DNA of 64,000 nucleotides from Flavobacterium foetidum (GTDB lineage: Bacteria; Bacteroidota; Bacteroidia; Flavobacteriales; Flavobacteriaceae): the NCBI RefSeq assembly GCF_004634245.1, contig NZ_SJTF01000005.1:186001-250000 (forward strand), in the 5' to 3' direction. Numbering within the stretch: the stretch's first letter is position 1; every line of letters starts with the position of its first letter. The notes below the pieces were generated by a model that made no database searches, was not told the DNA's origin, and saw only the letters and a program-made list of their open reading frames with translations. The translations under genes and the position numbers were made by a program. Shown piece by piece: positions 31,601 to 38,939 of the stretch.

Positions 31601-31716
31601 ACTGTTCCCGTAACTGCTGTTTGCGCCTTCATTTGAGTTGAGAGCAAAAACAATAGGATCAAAAAACCGAGACTCTTTAGATGCCCCAATTTGCTTGTAA
31701 TAAAAAAATTATTCAT
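28627..31716 (-). CDS. SusC/RagA-family TonB-dependent outer-membrane transporter (susC2)
   Basis: TonB-dependent glycan importer of 1029 residues. The exported N-terminus (signal peptide to about MKAQ) is followed by a carboxypeptidase-regulatory-like domain (SDASGPIPGVNVTLKGTKTG), the linker KEVVVIGYGTQIKEAVTGSV, a plug with DASATAIYGSRGANGVILVTT, and a beta-barrel ending FGLNLTF. It is the first gene of the xylan-type locus, with an operator-like site and a candidate promoter about 100-125 bases upstream. It differs clearly from SusC1, so the two pairs probably import different oligosaccharides. Confidence 0.95.
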   Translation of the reverse strand: MNNFFITSKLGHLKSLGFLILLFLLSTQMKAQTAVTGTVSDASGPIPGVNVTLKGTKTGVSTGFDGNYVINAPSNGVLVFSFIGFKSQEINVSGQTKINVLLVEDSNNLKEVVVIGYGTQIKEAVTGSVASLGGKELNEVPAANITQALQGRLAGVEMTQTSSKPGAAMQIRIRGTRSLTGSNDPLVVLDGVPFAGSIGDINPADIKSVDILKDASATAIYGSRGANGVILVTTLKGKKNQKATFSYNGFSGVKQVFSKYPMMDAARFGALRDYTGLYVDGVGESRNVNTDWQDLLYGSGEMISHDVGVSGGSENGAYNAGLGYYKEESVLPGQRFERFSLRAGLDQQVSKSIRLGFNTNSNYSITNGDNIGTGNILATSPLANPYNADGSLKRTVSMAADDQWVYTRQSIRNLGDSYVNLSRAFSSYNNIFAEVKIPGIDGLKYRLNTGLNFRTSNAGYYEGQGVFDVNPATLSNAAITNGWSTQWLLENLLTYDKTFAQKHTVNFVGLYSNEQYTGQSSRVTRNGITSDAFQFYNLGQSEEEAVINPADQDYTQWGLTSYMARLMYSYDNRYFISGTIRSDGSSRLSPGNKWVTYPAVSAGWTISNESFLKDKTQINLLKLRAGYGETSNQAVSPYATLGALSTRPYNFGSTNSTGVYVTELPNPNLGWEFSTTWNYGLDFGFFNNRLSGTIEYYKTNTKNLLQRVGLPATSGVSSYVANVGETENKGYEISLNGVILDNPKGVTWTVGVNFYKNENKLVALASGASRDEANNWFVGYNINSIYDYQKVGIWQEGDPYMSILEPGPTGINQQGTVVGSIKVKYTGEYNPDGSPTRAINASDRQIIETDPDFQGGFNTNVTYKGFDFTAVGAFKSGGVLISTLYGGASYMNLLNGRRSNVDVDYWTPDNRDAEFPNPRGIRSGDNPKYMSTMGYFDASYVKIRALTLGYTIDQDFTRRLGIDKLRLYFTAQNPFVLFSPYHDKSGMDPETNSLGDENQAVASYQRRFSVIGTNTPTTRNYLFGLNLTF

Positions 31717-31814
31717 AAAAATTGATTTAATTATTAAAATTTGTTTTTGTTAGTTAGGTTTTTCTTAACACACTATAAAGTTTAAATGTGTGTTTTTTAT
31801 AAGTGTATCTTTCA

Positions 31815-31844
31815 CAAATGTAGAAAAATAAATTACAAACACAA
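31815..31844 (-). promoter_or_regulatory. Candidate susC2 promoter
   Basis: On the minus strand TACATTTG (31822-31815) matches the Bacteroidota -7 consensus TAnnTTTG. A TTG at 31844-31842 lies 19 bases upstream and falls inside the operator-like palindrome. Transcription would start near 31808, giving a leader of about 90 bases. The consensus is established for the phylum; this assignment is a prediction. Confidence 0.4.
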
Positions 31845-31854
31845 TCGGTTGTGT
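31839..31854. promoter_or_regulatory. LacI-type operator candidate before susC2
   Basis: ACACAATCGGTTGTGT has 6-bp arms ACACAA/TTGTGT around a central TCGG, the form expected for a LacI-family site with a central CG. The core CAATCGGTTGT recurs exactly before the GH3 gene at 33690. It overlaps the -33 part of the predicted susC2 promoter. Confidence 0.6.
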
Positions 31855-32164
31855 AAAATATTTTTAGAAAGTACAAAAAAAATAGCCTTATAAAAAACTA
31901 TTATCTTATTAATACTCCAAAAATAATGGCAATTACACAAAATAAACTACATCGTTATAGTTTAATTTGACAAAAATATTGCGTTTAAACAATATTCTTA
32001 AATAAAACACAAAAAGACTCAAAACGATCTTTTTTCATAATATGTAGTAGTGCCAAAAACAATTTAAATAAGGTAATTACTACTTCTAAACAATACAACA
32101 AACCGTTTGCAGCAAGCAAATAACTGATATTGTATACATTATAAAACAAAAAAAGCAATCTAAA

Positions 32165-32176
32165 ACAATCGATTGC
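32165..32176. promoter_or_regulatory. Second operator-like palindrome
   Basis: ACAATCGATTGC contains the perfect palindrome CAATCGATTG and has the same half-sites as the operators at 31839 and 33689. It sits just beyond the lacI terminator, about 450 bases before susC2, and might act as an auxiliary site for looping. Confidence 0.45.
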
Positions 32177-32179
32177 CAT

Positions 32180-32208
32180 AAAAAAACCTTTCGCACACAA
32201 ACGAAAGG
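32180..32208 (-). terminator. Intrinsic terminator after lacI
   Basis: CCTTTCG (32187-32193) pairs with CGAAAGG (32202-32208) around an 8-base loop. On the minus strand a run of seven T follows. It lies about 240 bases after the lacI stop. Confidence 0.75.
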
Positions 32209-32451
32209 CTTTATCTGGTAAATTGATTCTTTTAACAAATCTCTTTAATTATAGTATTACTAAAATAATCTGAGCATCATTTTTAAAGTCATTTTAAGTT
32301 CATCATTGTTTAACTTCAAACAAAAAACTTCACAAACGTTTTACGGCTATCAATCCTTAATTTTTAATGCCATTAAATGGGAATCTAGAAATTAGATACA
32401 AAAGCTGCTATCACAGATATGCAATCGCAGTTCTTAATTTGGCACAAAAGA

Positions 32452-33513
32452 TTATTTCTTTTTCGATGACTCCCTGATAAGCACTTCTGTATTCAGAAAA
32501 GTTATCTCCTTGGCTTCCTCTTCTTTGTGAGATTCAATAGTATCAATTATAATATTTGCCGCTGCCTTTCCCATTTTCTCTGCTGGATGCGTAATTGTAG
32601 ATATATTTGGCTCAATGATTTCAGAAATAGGGTCATTATTAAAACCAATCACAGCAAAGTCCTGAGGCACTCTAACACCTCTTTTTTTAGCGGTTTGCAC
32701 GGCACTTACGGCAAGAATATCACCTGGAGCAAAAAGTCCGTCAGGCGGTGTTTTTAATCCCAGAAGCTTATCACAAGCTTTTACGCCAGCGTCGTAGGTC
32801 ATTGTTTTAAGATTTACGATTAATTCTTCTTTCAATGGAATACCATGATCAGCTAGCGCGTCGACATAACCTCTTTTTCTTTCATTATAAAGATTGCCGA
32901 ATTCTGCACCAGCAGTCAAATGCGCAATTCTTTTGCAACCTTGATCAATCAGATGTTTTGTGGCCTTATAACCTGCTGTATAATTATCAATTACAACCCT
33001 GAAAGTATTATAGCCTTTAGGAACACGATCGACAAAGACCAAAGGAATATTATTACTCGAAAACTGCTGAAAGTGTGAAGTGTCTTTTGTCTCCATTGCA
33101 AGCGAACAAATCACACCGCTTACTCTGCTGCTGTATAGCGATTTAGTCATATTAACTTCTTCCTCATACGAATCATGCGACTGCATAATGATAACCGAGT
33201 AATCTGATTTCCGCGCAGTTACTTCAATACCACTAATTAATGACGACAAAAAGGGCTGTGTGATGGTCGGAATCAAAACCCCTATCGTTTTGGTTTTGTT
33301 GCCTCTTAATCCGGCTGCCAAAGTATTTGGAACAAATCCCATTTCTTCGGCAGTTTTTTTGACTTTTTTAATAGTCTTATCACTTATCGTATGATGATCT
33401 TTTAAAGCTCGTGAAATTGTAGATGTGGCCAAATTAAGCCTTTCGGCGATATCGTAAATCGTTACATGTCTGTGCTCTTCCATTACTTCATAATTAGCAG
33501 TAAATATATTCAA
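32452..33513 (-). CDS. LacI-family transcriptional regulator
   Basis: 353-residue DNA-binding regulator. The N-terminal helix-turn-helix reads VTIYDIAERLNLATSTISRA, followed by the hinge helix region NTLAAGLRGNKTKTIGV and a periplasmic-binding-protein-like sensor domain (PTITQPFLSSLISG, PLVFVDRVP, VDALADHGIPL, DGLFAPGDILAVSA, TTHPAEKMG-type end). Translation could also start at 33483 (MEEHRHVTIYD), which is nearer to the usual length before the HTH. It is divergent from GH3 and next to susC2, and sites with the core CAATCG(G/A)TTG lie before both. It most likely controls this locus in response to a sugar. Confidence 0.92.
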   Translation of the reverse strand: MNIFTANYEVMEEHRHVTIYDIAERLNLATSTISRALKDHHTISDKTIKKVKKTAEEMGFVPNTLAAGLRGNKTKTIGVLIPTITQPFLSSLISGIEVTARKSDYSVIIMQSHDSYEEEVNMTKSLYSSRVSGVICSLAMETKDTSHFQQFSSNNIPLVFVDRVPKGYNTFRVVIDNYTAGYKATKHLIDQGCKRIAHLTAGAEFGNLYNERKRGYVDALADHGIPLKEELIVNLKTMTYDAGVKACDKLLGLKTPPDGLFAPGDILAVSAVQTAKKRGVRVPQDFAVIGFNNDPISEIIEPNISTITHPAEKMGKAAANIIIDTIESHKEEEAKEITFLNTEVLIRESSKKK

Positions 33514-33566
33514 CCCAAAAAAGAAATAGTATAAACAAACAACACCTGCTTTTCCATTTTATATCT

Positions 33567-33591
33567 CAAATTTACTCATAAATAATGCAAA
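33567..33591 (-). promoter_or_regulatory. Candidate lacI promoter
   Basis: On the minus strand TAAATTTG (33574-33567) matches TAnnTTTG. A TTTG lies 13 bases further upstream (33591-33588). The spacing is shorter than the published Bacteroidota norm, so this is tentative. Confidence 0.3.
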
Positions 33592-33688
33592 AGATAATAT
33601 TTATCACAAAAAAATAGGAATAAAATAATACTGAAGCATTTTTTACAGCGTAATGCTTCAAAATTATCTTTATTTTCCCTTACTTTAC

Positions 33689-33700
33689 GCAATCGGTTGT
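33689..33700. promoter_or_regulatory. LacI-type operator candidate before GH3
   Basis: GCAATCGGTTGT shares an 11-base core with the susC2 site at 31839. It lies 57 bases before the GH3 start and about 175 bases before lacI, so it could control both divergent genes. Confidence 0.55.
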
Positions 33701-33756
33701 AATTAAAATTTCTATTAATCCAAATTGCTGACATTACTTACTAAAATATCTTTTTT

Positions 33757-36384
33757 ATGAAAACAAAAAATATAATACACCAGTTATTGCTCATTGTTTC
33801 ACTTTGGTGTTCTGCCCAGCAAAAAAAATCAGAGTATCCGTTTCAGAACACCGATTTGACTTTTGAAGAACGAGTAGAAAACTTAGTGGGTCAACTTACA
33901 TTAGAAGAGAAAGTAGCCCAGATGTTGAATGCTGCTCCAGCAATACCGCGGCTAGGAATTCCGGCCTATGACTGGTGGAATGAGACCCTGCACGGTGTGG
34001 CACGAACGCCATTCAAAACAACCGTTTTTCCGCAGGCTATTGCAATGGCCGCTACTTTCGACAAAAATTCGCTTTTTAAAATGGCCGATTATTCGGCTCT
34101 AGAAGGCAGAGCTGTATACAACAAAGCGATTGAGCTTAATAGAACAAATGAGCGCTATCTTGGATTAACCTACTGGACTCCTAATATTAATATTTTCAGA
34201 GACCCAAGATGGGGACGCGGACAGGAAACTTACGGCGAAGATCCTTATCTTACAGCTGTGCTAGGAGATGCTTTCGTAAAAGGACTTCAGGGCGACGACC
34301 CTAAATATCTAAAAGCAGCAGCCTGTGCGAAACACTATGCCGTACACAGTGGTCCCGAGTCATTAAGGCATACTTTTGATGTCGACGTAACCTCTTATGA
34401 TCTTTGGGACACTTATCTTCCTGCATTCCGAAAACTTGTAACAGAATCAAATGTCGCTGGGGTTATGTGTGCGTACAACGCCTTTAGAACCCAGCCATGT
34501 TGCGCCAGCGACATTCTAATGAACGATATCTTGAGGAAAGAATGGAAATTTGACGGTTATGTAACATCTGACTGTTGGGCGATAGATGATTTTTTCAAAA
34601 ATCACAAGACACATCCTGACGCTGCAGCTGCTGCAGCCGATGCTGTACTTCATGGAACAGATATTGACTGCGGCACAGACGCTTACAAGTCACTTGTACA
34701 AGCCGTTAAAAATGGACAAATCACCGAAAAACAAATCGATGTTTCTGTAAAGCGCTTATTTATGATCCGCTTTAGATTGGGAATGTTTGACCCCATAAAC
34801 ATGGTGAAATACGCCCAAACTCCTGCCTCTGTCCTAGAAAGTCCAGAGCACCAATTGCATGCGCTAAAAATGGCCAGACAATCTATTGTTTTGCTTAAAA
34901 ACGAAAAAAACATTCTTCCTCTAAATAAAAGCCTGAAAAAAATTGTAGTCCTAGGACCAAATGCTGAGAATTCAATCTCTATTCTCGGAAATTATAACGG
35001 AACTCCATCTAAACTGACCACGGTGCTACAAGGAATCAAAGAAAAGACAAGTCCAGCAACCGAAGTAGTTTATGAAAAAGCGGTCAACTTTACAAATGAT
35101 ACGCTGCTGGTTTATAAAAATCTCAAAAAACGTTATTCCTATGAAGGAAAACTGGGCTTTAAAGCAGAGTACTTTAGCAACAGTAAATTATCCGGCAAAC
35201 CTGAAACTACGAGAACAGAATCTGAAATAAATAATTTTTGGCAAGAAGGAGAAATGGTTACCAAAAACATTAAAGCAAATCATTTCTCGGCACGCTACAA
35301 GACCAATTTTAAAGCAGAAGAAAATGGCTCTGTCACTTTTGAAGTTGCTGCAGATGACGGTTACAGATTTAGTATTGATGGAAAGGAAGTTATAAATGCA
35401 TGGGAGAAAAATAGATGGGGAGCAAAAACCTATAAATTGCAAACCCAGAAAGACAAAGTGTATAAACTAGTGCTGGAGTACTGGCAAGGTGAAGGAAAAG
35501 CCGAAGTGTCTCTGCAAACGGGAAATTTCATAAAAACCGATTTTAACAACCTTATCGAGCGTCATAAAGATGCGGACGTCTTCATTTTCGCAGGCGGCAT
35601 TTCTCCACAGCTTGAAGGAGAAGAAATGCCGGTGAACATTCCTGGCTTTAAAGGTGGCGATCGTACTTCTATCCTACTTCCTGAGGTGCAGACAAAACTA
35701 CTACAGACGCTTCAATCATCTGGCAAACCAGTCATTTTTCTAATGATGACCGGCAGCGCAATAGCCGTTCCGCGGGAAAAAGAAAACATTCCGGCAATAC
35801 TGAACATCTGGTATGGCGGACAAGCAGCAGGAAAGGCAGCGGCCGACGTTCTTTTTGGAGACTATAATCCAGCAGGAAGGCTTCCTGTAACTTTTTATAA
35901 AAACGACTCAGATTTATCTTCTTTTATTGATTACAAAATGGATAATAAAACCTATCGCTATTTTAGAGGAACACCTTTATATGGATTTGGTTATGGATTA
36001 AGTTATACCGATTTCAAATACAGCGCTCTTAGTGCTCCGTCTAAAATTAAAAAGGGACAAAAAATCACGATTTCGGTAAAAGTAACCAACTCAGGAAAAA
36101 TGGAAGGAGAAGAAGTTTCTCAACTCTATTTAGTTAATCAAAATCCATCAATAAAAGCACCTTTAAAAAGTCTGAAAGGATTTGAACGATTCAACTTGAA
36201 ACCCGGTGAAAGCACAATCATCAACTTTAATCTTTCTCCTGAAGACCTCTCGTATGTAACAGAAAACGGAAACCTACAGCAATATGAGGGGAAAATTCAA
36301 ATCACGGTTGGTGGCTGTCAGCCGGATGAACAAAATCCTGTCAAAAATAATATACTAACGCAAATTCTAGAAATCGAAAAATAA
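33757..36384 (+). CDS. Glycoside hydrolase family 3 with PA14 insert (beta-xylosidase/beta-glucosidase)
   Basis: Exported 875-residue exo-glycosidase with a signal peptide ending CSAQ. The barrel begins with PRLGIPAYDWWNETLHGVA, the catalytic nucleophile region is TSDCWAIDDFF (Asp272), and the second domain starts at IVLLKNEKNILPL. A PA14 domain (about 470-585, GFKAEYFSNSKL to EVSLQTGNF) is inserted, and a fibronectin-III-like domain ends the protein (KKGQKITISVKVTNSG). It is related to, but clearly distinct from, the GH3 at 13781-16375. It is divergent from lacI with an operator-like site in front. A role on xylo-oligosaccharides is inferred from context. Confidence 0.92.
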   Translation: MKTKNIIHQLLLIVSLWCSAQQKKSEYPFQNTDLTFEERVENLVGQLTLEEKVAQMLNAAPAIPRLGIPAYDWWNETLHGVARTPFKTTVFPQAIAMAATFDKNSLFKMADYSALEGRAVYNKAIELNRTNERYLGLTYWTPNINIFRDPRWGRGQETYGEDPYLTAVLGDAFVKGLQGDDPKYLKAAACAKHYAVHSGPESLRHTFDVDVTSYDLWDTYLPAFRKLVTESNVAGVMCAYNAFRTQPCCASDILMNDILRKEWKFDGYVTSDCWAIDDFFKNHKTHPDAAAAAADAVLHGTDIDCGTDAYKSLVQAVKNGQITEKQIDVSVKRLFMIRFRLGMFDPINMVKYAQTPASVLESPEHQLHALKMARQSIVLLKNEKNILPLNKSLKKIVVLGPNAENSISILGNYNGTPSKLTTVLQGIKEKTSPATEVVYEKAVNFTNDTLLVYKNLKKRYSYEGKLGFKAEYFSNSKLSGKPETTRTESEINNFWQEGEMVTKNIKANHFSARYKTNFKAEENGSVTFEVAADDGYRFSIDGKEVINAWEKNRWGAKTYKLQTQKDKVYKLVLEYWQGEGKAEVSLQTGNFIKTDFNNLIERHKDADVFIFAGGISPQLEGEEMPVNIPGFKGGDRTSILLPEVQTKLLQTLQSSGKPVIFLMMTGSAIAVPREKENIPAILNIWYGGQAAGKAAADVLFGDYNPAGRLPVTFYKNDSDLSSFIDYKMDNKTYRYFRGTPLYGFGYGLSYTDFKYSALSAPSKIKKGQKITISVKVTNSGKMEGEEVSQLYLVNQNPSIKAPLKSLKGFERFNLKPGESTIINFNLSPEDLSYVTENGNLQQYEGKIQITVGGCQPDEQNPVKNNILTQILEIEK

Positions 36385-36557
36385 TTAATCTCAGCGACCA
36401 TTAAAAGTTAATAGTACCGCCATAATTTCTGAAGGGATTTTCAAACTGGTTTATACGAGGCTACGTTGTGTTTTAGTGCAAAATAAAAATCCTTAAATAA
36501 AAGTTATAATTTGCGTAAAAACACTTAACTGAATATTTTTTCATTTAACTTTACTAT

Positions 36558-37136
36558 ATGAGACCTATAGATCCTGAAAAAAGAGAGAAAATTTTAAAGT
36601 CTGTATATACCCTAACAGGAAAACGCGGGTTGGCAAGCGTTAACATTTCAGACCTTTGCAAAACAGCGGGAATTGCGGCGGGAACTCTGTATATCTACTT
36701 CAAAAACAAGGAAGAGGTTGTGCAGCTTGCTTATGCTGCAGTGGAGGATAAAATGACGCAAGCCATGTATAGCGGATTTGACATTAACGCACCTATCCGC
36801 CAGTCTCTTAAGCAGATTTATGTCAATATGCTTAATTACAGGCTGGAGCATTATGATGAAACGGTCTTTATAGACCAATATGTGCAATCGGGTTATATAC
36901 AGATAAATTTCTCAAAACAGCTAGCAGAGTACGAAGTACAGAACAAACCTCTGTATGATTTAATAGAAAAAGGGCAACAGGAAGGCATCATAAAAACAGT
37001 GGATGCAATTATACTCATCAGCTTTTTTGACGGCGCAGTACGCTCTTGCTCTACAGGTATTATCCAAAAGCTGTTCCCTTTAAGCCAGAAGCTCATTGAT
37101 GACTGTTTCGATATGGCTTGGAGAGGTATCATCTAA
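36558..37136 (+). CDS. TetR/AcrR-family transcriptional regulator
   Basis: 192-residue regulator. The N-terminal HTH (about 8-55) reads REKILKSVYTLTGKRGLASV then DLCKTAGIAAGTLYIYFKNK, the characteristic TetR recognition helix. The C-terminal ligand domain is helical with no recognisable ligand signature. The SDR gene follows 54 bases later on the same strand, so the regulator probably controls it and itself. The window shows no clear operator. Confidence 0.92.
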   Translation: MRPIDPEKREKILKSVYTLTGKRGLASVNISDLCKTAGIAAGTLYIYFKNKEEVVQLAYAAVEDKMTQAMYSGFDINAPIRQSLKQIYVNMLNYRLEHYDETVFIDQYVQSGYIQINFSKQLAEYEVQNKPLYDLIEKGQQEGIIKTVDAIILISFFDGAVRSCSTGIIQKLFPLSQKLIDDCFDMAWRGII

Positions 37137-37190
37137 TAGGTTAAGATTAAATGAATAAATTTTCAATTAATATATTTAATACTATAAATT

Positions 37191-37982
37191 ATGAGCATTT
37201 TTAAAGACAAAACAATTATAATTACTGGAGCCGCTATGGGGCTCGGACTAGCAGCAAGTAAAGCCGTAGCGCAAAAAGGAGCCAATCTTTCTTTGGTTGA
37301 TTACAATCAAGAAGCTCTTGAAAAAGCAAAAGCAGAAATTCAGTCTGCTGTGCCGAATGCAAATATCATAACCATAGTTGCCGACGTTTCAGATGAACAA
37401 GCCGTCAAAAATTATGTAGACAAAACGGTTTCCGAATTTGGCCGCATCGATGGATTCTACAACAATGCAGGTATTGAGGGAAAGCAAGCCTCAATAGTTG
37501 ATTATGACATCAATATATTTAAAAAAGTAATTGACATTAATCTAATGGGGGTATATTACGGTTTGAAATACGTGATACCAGTAATGCAGAAACAAGGAGG
37601 CGGAAAAATCGTAAACGTAGCTTCTGTGGGCGGAATAAGAGGCGTTATTAACCAAATGCCTTATGTGGCAAGTAAACATGCTGTTTCGGGTATGACAAAA
37701 AATGCTGCAATAGAATATGGGAAAGACGGCATATTTACCAATGCAATTGCGCCCGGAGCAATCCTGACGCCAATGGTCGCTGAAGCTTTTAAACAGGTAA
37801 ATCCGGAAGATCCTAAAGCGGCAGAAACCACATATGCGCAAAGAAACCCTACAAGAAAATTAGGCAAGCCCGAAGATGTCGGCAGTCTAGTGGCCTTTCT
37901 GCTCAGTGACGAATGCCAGTATGTAAACGGACAGACCATTGCAATTGACGGTGGTGAATCTAACCTATATGGTAATTCATAA
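37191..37982 (+). CDS. SDR-family oxidoreductase
   Basis: 263-residue cytoplasmic NAD(P)-dependent short-chain dehydrogenase. The cofactor loop is TGAAMGLG (residues 12-19), followed by NNAG near residue 91, an active-site Ser in VASVGG, and the Tyr-Lys pair in YVASKHA. IAPGAILTPM and VNGQTIAIDGGESNL are the usual C-terminal SDR features. The substrate is not evident. It lies downstream of the TetR gene and is closed by a terminator, forming a self-contained two-gene unit. Confidence 0.92.
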   Translation: MSIFKDKTIIITGAAMGLGLAASKAVAQKGANLSLVDYNQEALEKAKAEIQSAVPNANIITIVADVSDEQAVKNYVDKTVSEFGRIDGFYNNAGIEGKQASIVDYDINIFKKVIDINLMGVYYGLKYVIPVMQKQGGGKIVNVASVGGIRGVINQMPYVASKHAVSGMTKNAAIEYGKDGIFTNAIAPGAILTPMVAEAFKQVNPEDPKAAETTYAQRNPTRKLGKPEDVGSLVAFLLSDECQYVNGQTIAIDGGESNLYGNS

Positions 37983-38004
37983 TTCCAAAAAAAACTTTGC
38001 TTAG

Positions 38005-38042
38005 AAACGGATTTATAGTGCATTCTATTATCCGTTTTTTTT
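38005..38042 (+). terminator. Intrinsic terminator after SDR gene
   Basis: AAACGGAT pairs with ATCCGTTT around an inner ATAG/CTAT helix, and a T8 run follows on the plus strand. It starts 23 bases after the SDR stop. Confidence 0.8.
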
Positions 38043-38167
38043 GTTTTTGCATGTGGCGCAAAGACGACTCCTTATCAGTATTCGCATTGACTAGGAATAT
38101 GTTTGCATCCTAAGTTCAAAACTTAATGCTAAATCTAAATGTTAATTTTATTTTTCTAATGAAAACT

Positions 38168-38187
38168 ATATCGTAATATTGCAATAT
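38168..38187. promoter_or_regulatory. ArsR operator candidate (two overlapping dyads)
   Basis: ATATCGTAATAT (38168-38179) and the perfect palindrome ATATTGCAATAT (38176-38187) overlap by four bases, 12 bases before the arsR start. The position and the dyad form fit an autoregulatory ArsR/SmtB site. Confidence 0.6.
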
Positions 38188-38199
38188 AAAAATAAATAA

Positions 38200-38532
38200 A
38201 TGGGAGCAACAAAAACAGATCATTTTTCAGAAACCCAGAACGAACTGGCAGTTTTAGCCAAGGCTTTAGGGCATCCTGCACGAATTGCCATTATGGAGCA
38301 TTTATTAAAGGTAAATGCCTGCATCTGTGGAGATATCGTAAATGAACTTCCTTTATCACAACCTACAGTTTCACAACATTTGAAAGAGCTAAAAAATGCC
38401 GGACTAATCAAAGGAAGCATTGAAGGAAACTCTATCTGCTACTGTATCAACGAAGCTGGATTTGAAAAAATCAAAGTCTTTTTTGATCATATAAGCAGTC
38501 ATCTTGCGAAAAAAAGAAATGAATGCTGTTAA
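38200..38532 (+). CDS. ArsR/SmtB-family metalloregulator
   Basis: 110-residue winged-helix repressor. The core LAVLAKALGHPARIAIMEHLL is typical of ArsR. The recognition helix is LSQPTVSQHLKELKNAGL. Cys41 and Cys43 (ACICGD) form the arsenic-type sensor pair at the start of the DNA-binding region. The C-terminus ends in two further cysteines. Arsenite or antimonite would release it from DNA. An operator-like double dyad lies just upstream. The next ars-type gene is 407 bases away because repeats lie in the gap. Confidence 0.88.
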   Translation: MGATKTDHFSETQNELAVLAKALGHPARIAIMEHLLKVNACICGDIVNELPLSQPTVSQHLKELKNAGLIKGSIEGNSICYCINEAGFEKIKVFFDHISSHLAKKRNECC

Positions 38533-38567
38533 TCCAACAAATCGTAATGTCGTTAAGTAACCAAATA

Positions 38568-38580
38568 AACCCGTTCGGTG
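38568..38580. repeat. Possible remnant end of the MITE-like element
   Basis: AACCCGTTCGGTG differs by one base from the element end AACCCGTTGGGTG of copy 1. It stands alone 15 bases before copy 2, so it may be a leftover of an earlier insertion. Confidence 0.35.
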
Positions 38581-38900
38581 AAATAGAATAAAATAACCTG
38601 TTGGGTGTAATTAAAAAAAAAAGCATTTTAACACATAGAAGCATAGTTTTTTGTGCCGAAAAAAGAAAATGGAAGAAACAAGTTTCCACACATAGCTAAA
38701 CTATGTGCATTTAAACTAGTGAAACGCCTTTTTTAAGTTTAGTTAAACTATGTTTCTATGTGTTGAAAATAATTTCACCCAACGAGTTAAAATAGCTTCA
38801 TTCAAGAATTAAAATCTAATTTAATCTGCTTGAAATCCTTTTGCTTACAAATTTTTCACGCAGATGCAAACAGATTACAGCAGATTTAGACAGATGTACA
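38579..38900 (+). repeat. CAGAT-type intergenic repeat, copy A (interrupted)
   Basis: Bases 38579-38595 and 38789-38900 together match 40784-40918. The MITE-like element separates the two parts, with AAAATA on both sides. Four CAGAT boxes start at 38861, 38871, 38881 and 38891, an exact 10-base period. Confidence 0.85.
38596..38788 (+). repeat. MITE-like palindromic repeat, copy 2
   Basis: 193 bp with inverted GTTGGGTG ends and an almost palindromic body. ACACATAG recurs in both orientations, including the central CACATAG-CTAAA-CTATGTG hairpin. AAAATA flanks both sides (38590-38595 and 38789-38794), and the uninterrupted target exists at 40784-40918. No open reading frame spans it that looks like a transposase. 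Confidence 0.9.
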
Positions 38901-38939
38901 TCTAAGCTGATTTAGTAGAATTGAAAAAAAATAAAAAAC

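Larger units (their letters stand above)
31717..32451. other. Regulatory gap between susC2 and lacI
   Basis: 735 bases without a credible gene. It holds the susC2 promoter and operator candidates (31815-31854), a second operator-like palindrome (32165-32176) and the lacI terminator (32180-32208). The remainder is AT-rich and I see nothing further in it. Confidence 0.7.
38533..38939. other. Repeat-filled gap inside the ars-type group
   Basis: 407 bases without a gene. It contains a possible element-end remnant (38568-38580), a MITE-like element (38596-38788) and a CAGAT-type repeat (38579-38900) that the element interrupts. Confidence 0.85.

Noticed and set aside
31985..32200. Hydrophobic 71-residue frame on the minus strand
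   Set aside because: It overlaps the lacI terminator and an operator-like palindrome, has a poor composition and no recognisable start context.
38861..38900. Phased CAGAT boxes as a replication origin or CRISPR-like array
   Set aside because: Only four short boxes are present per copy, no initiator or cas gene is near, and the same unit recurs 2 kb away as an ordinary intergenic repeat.
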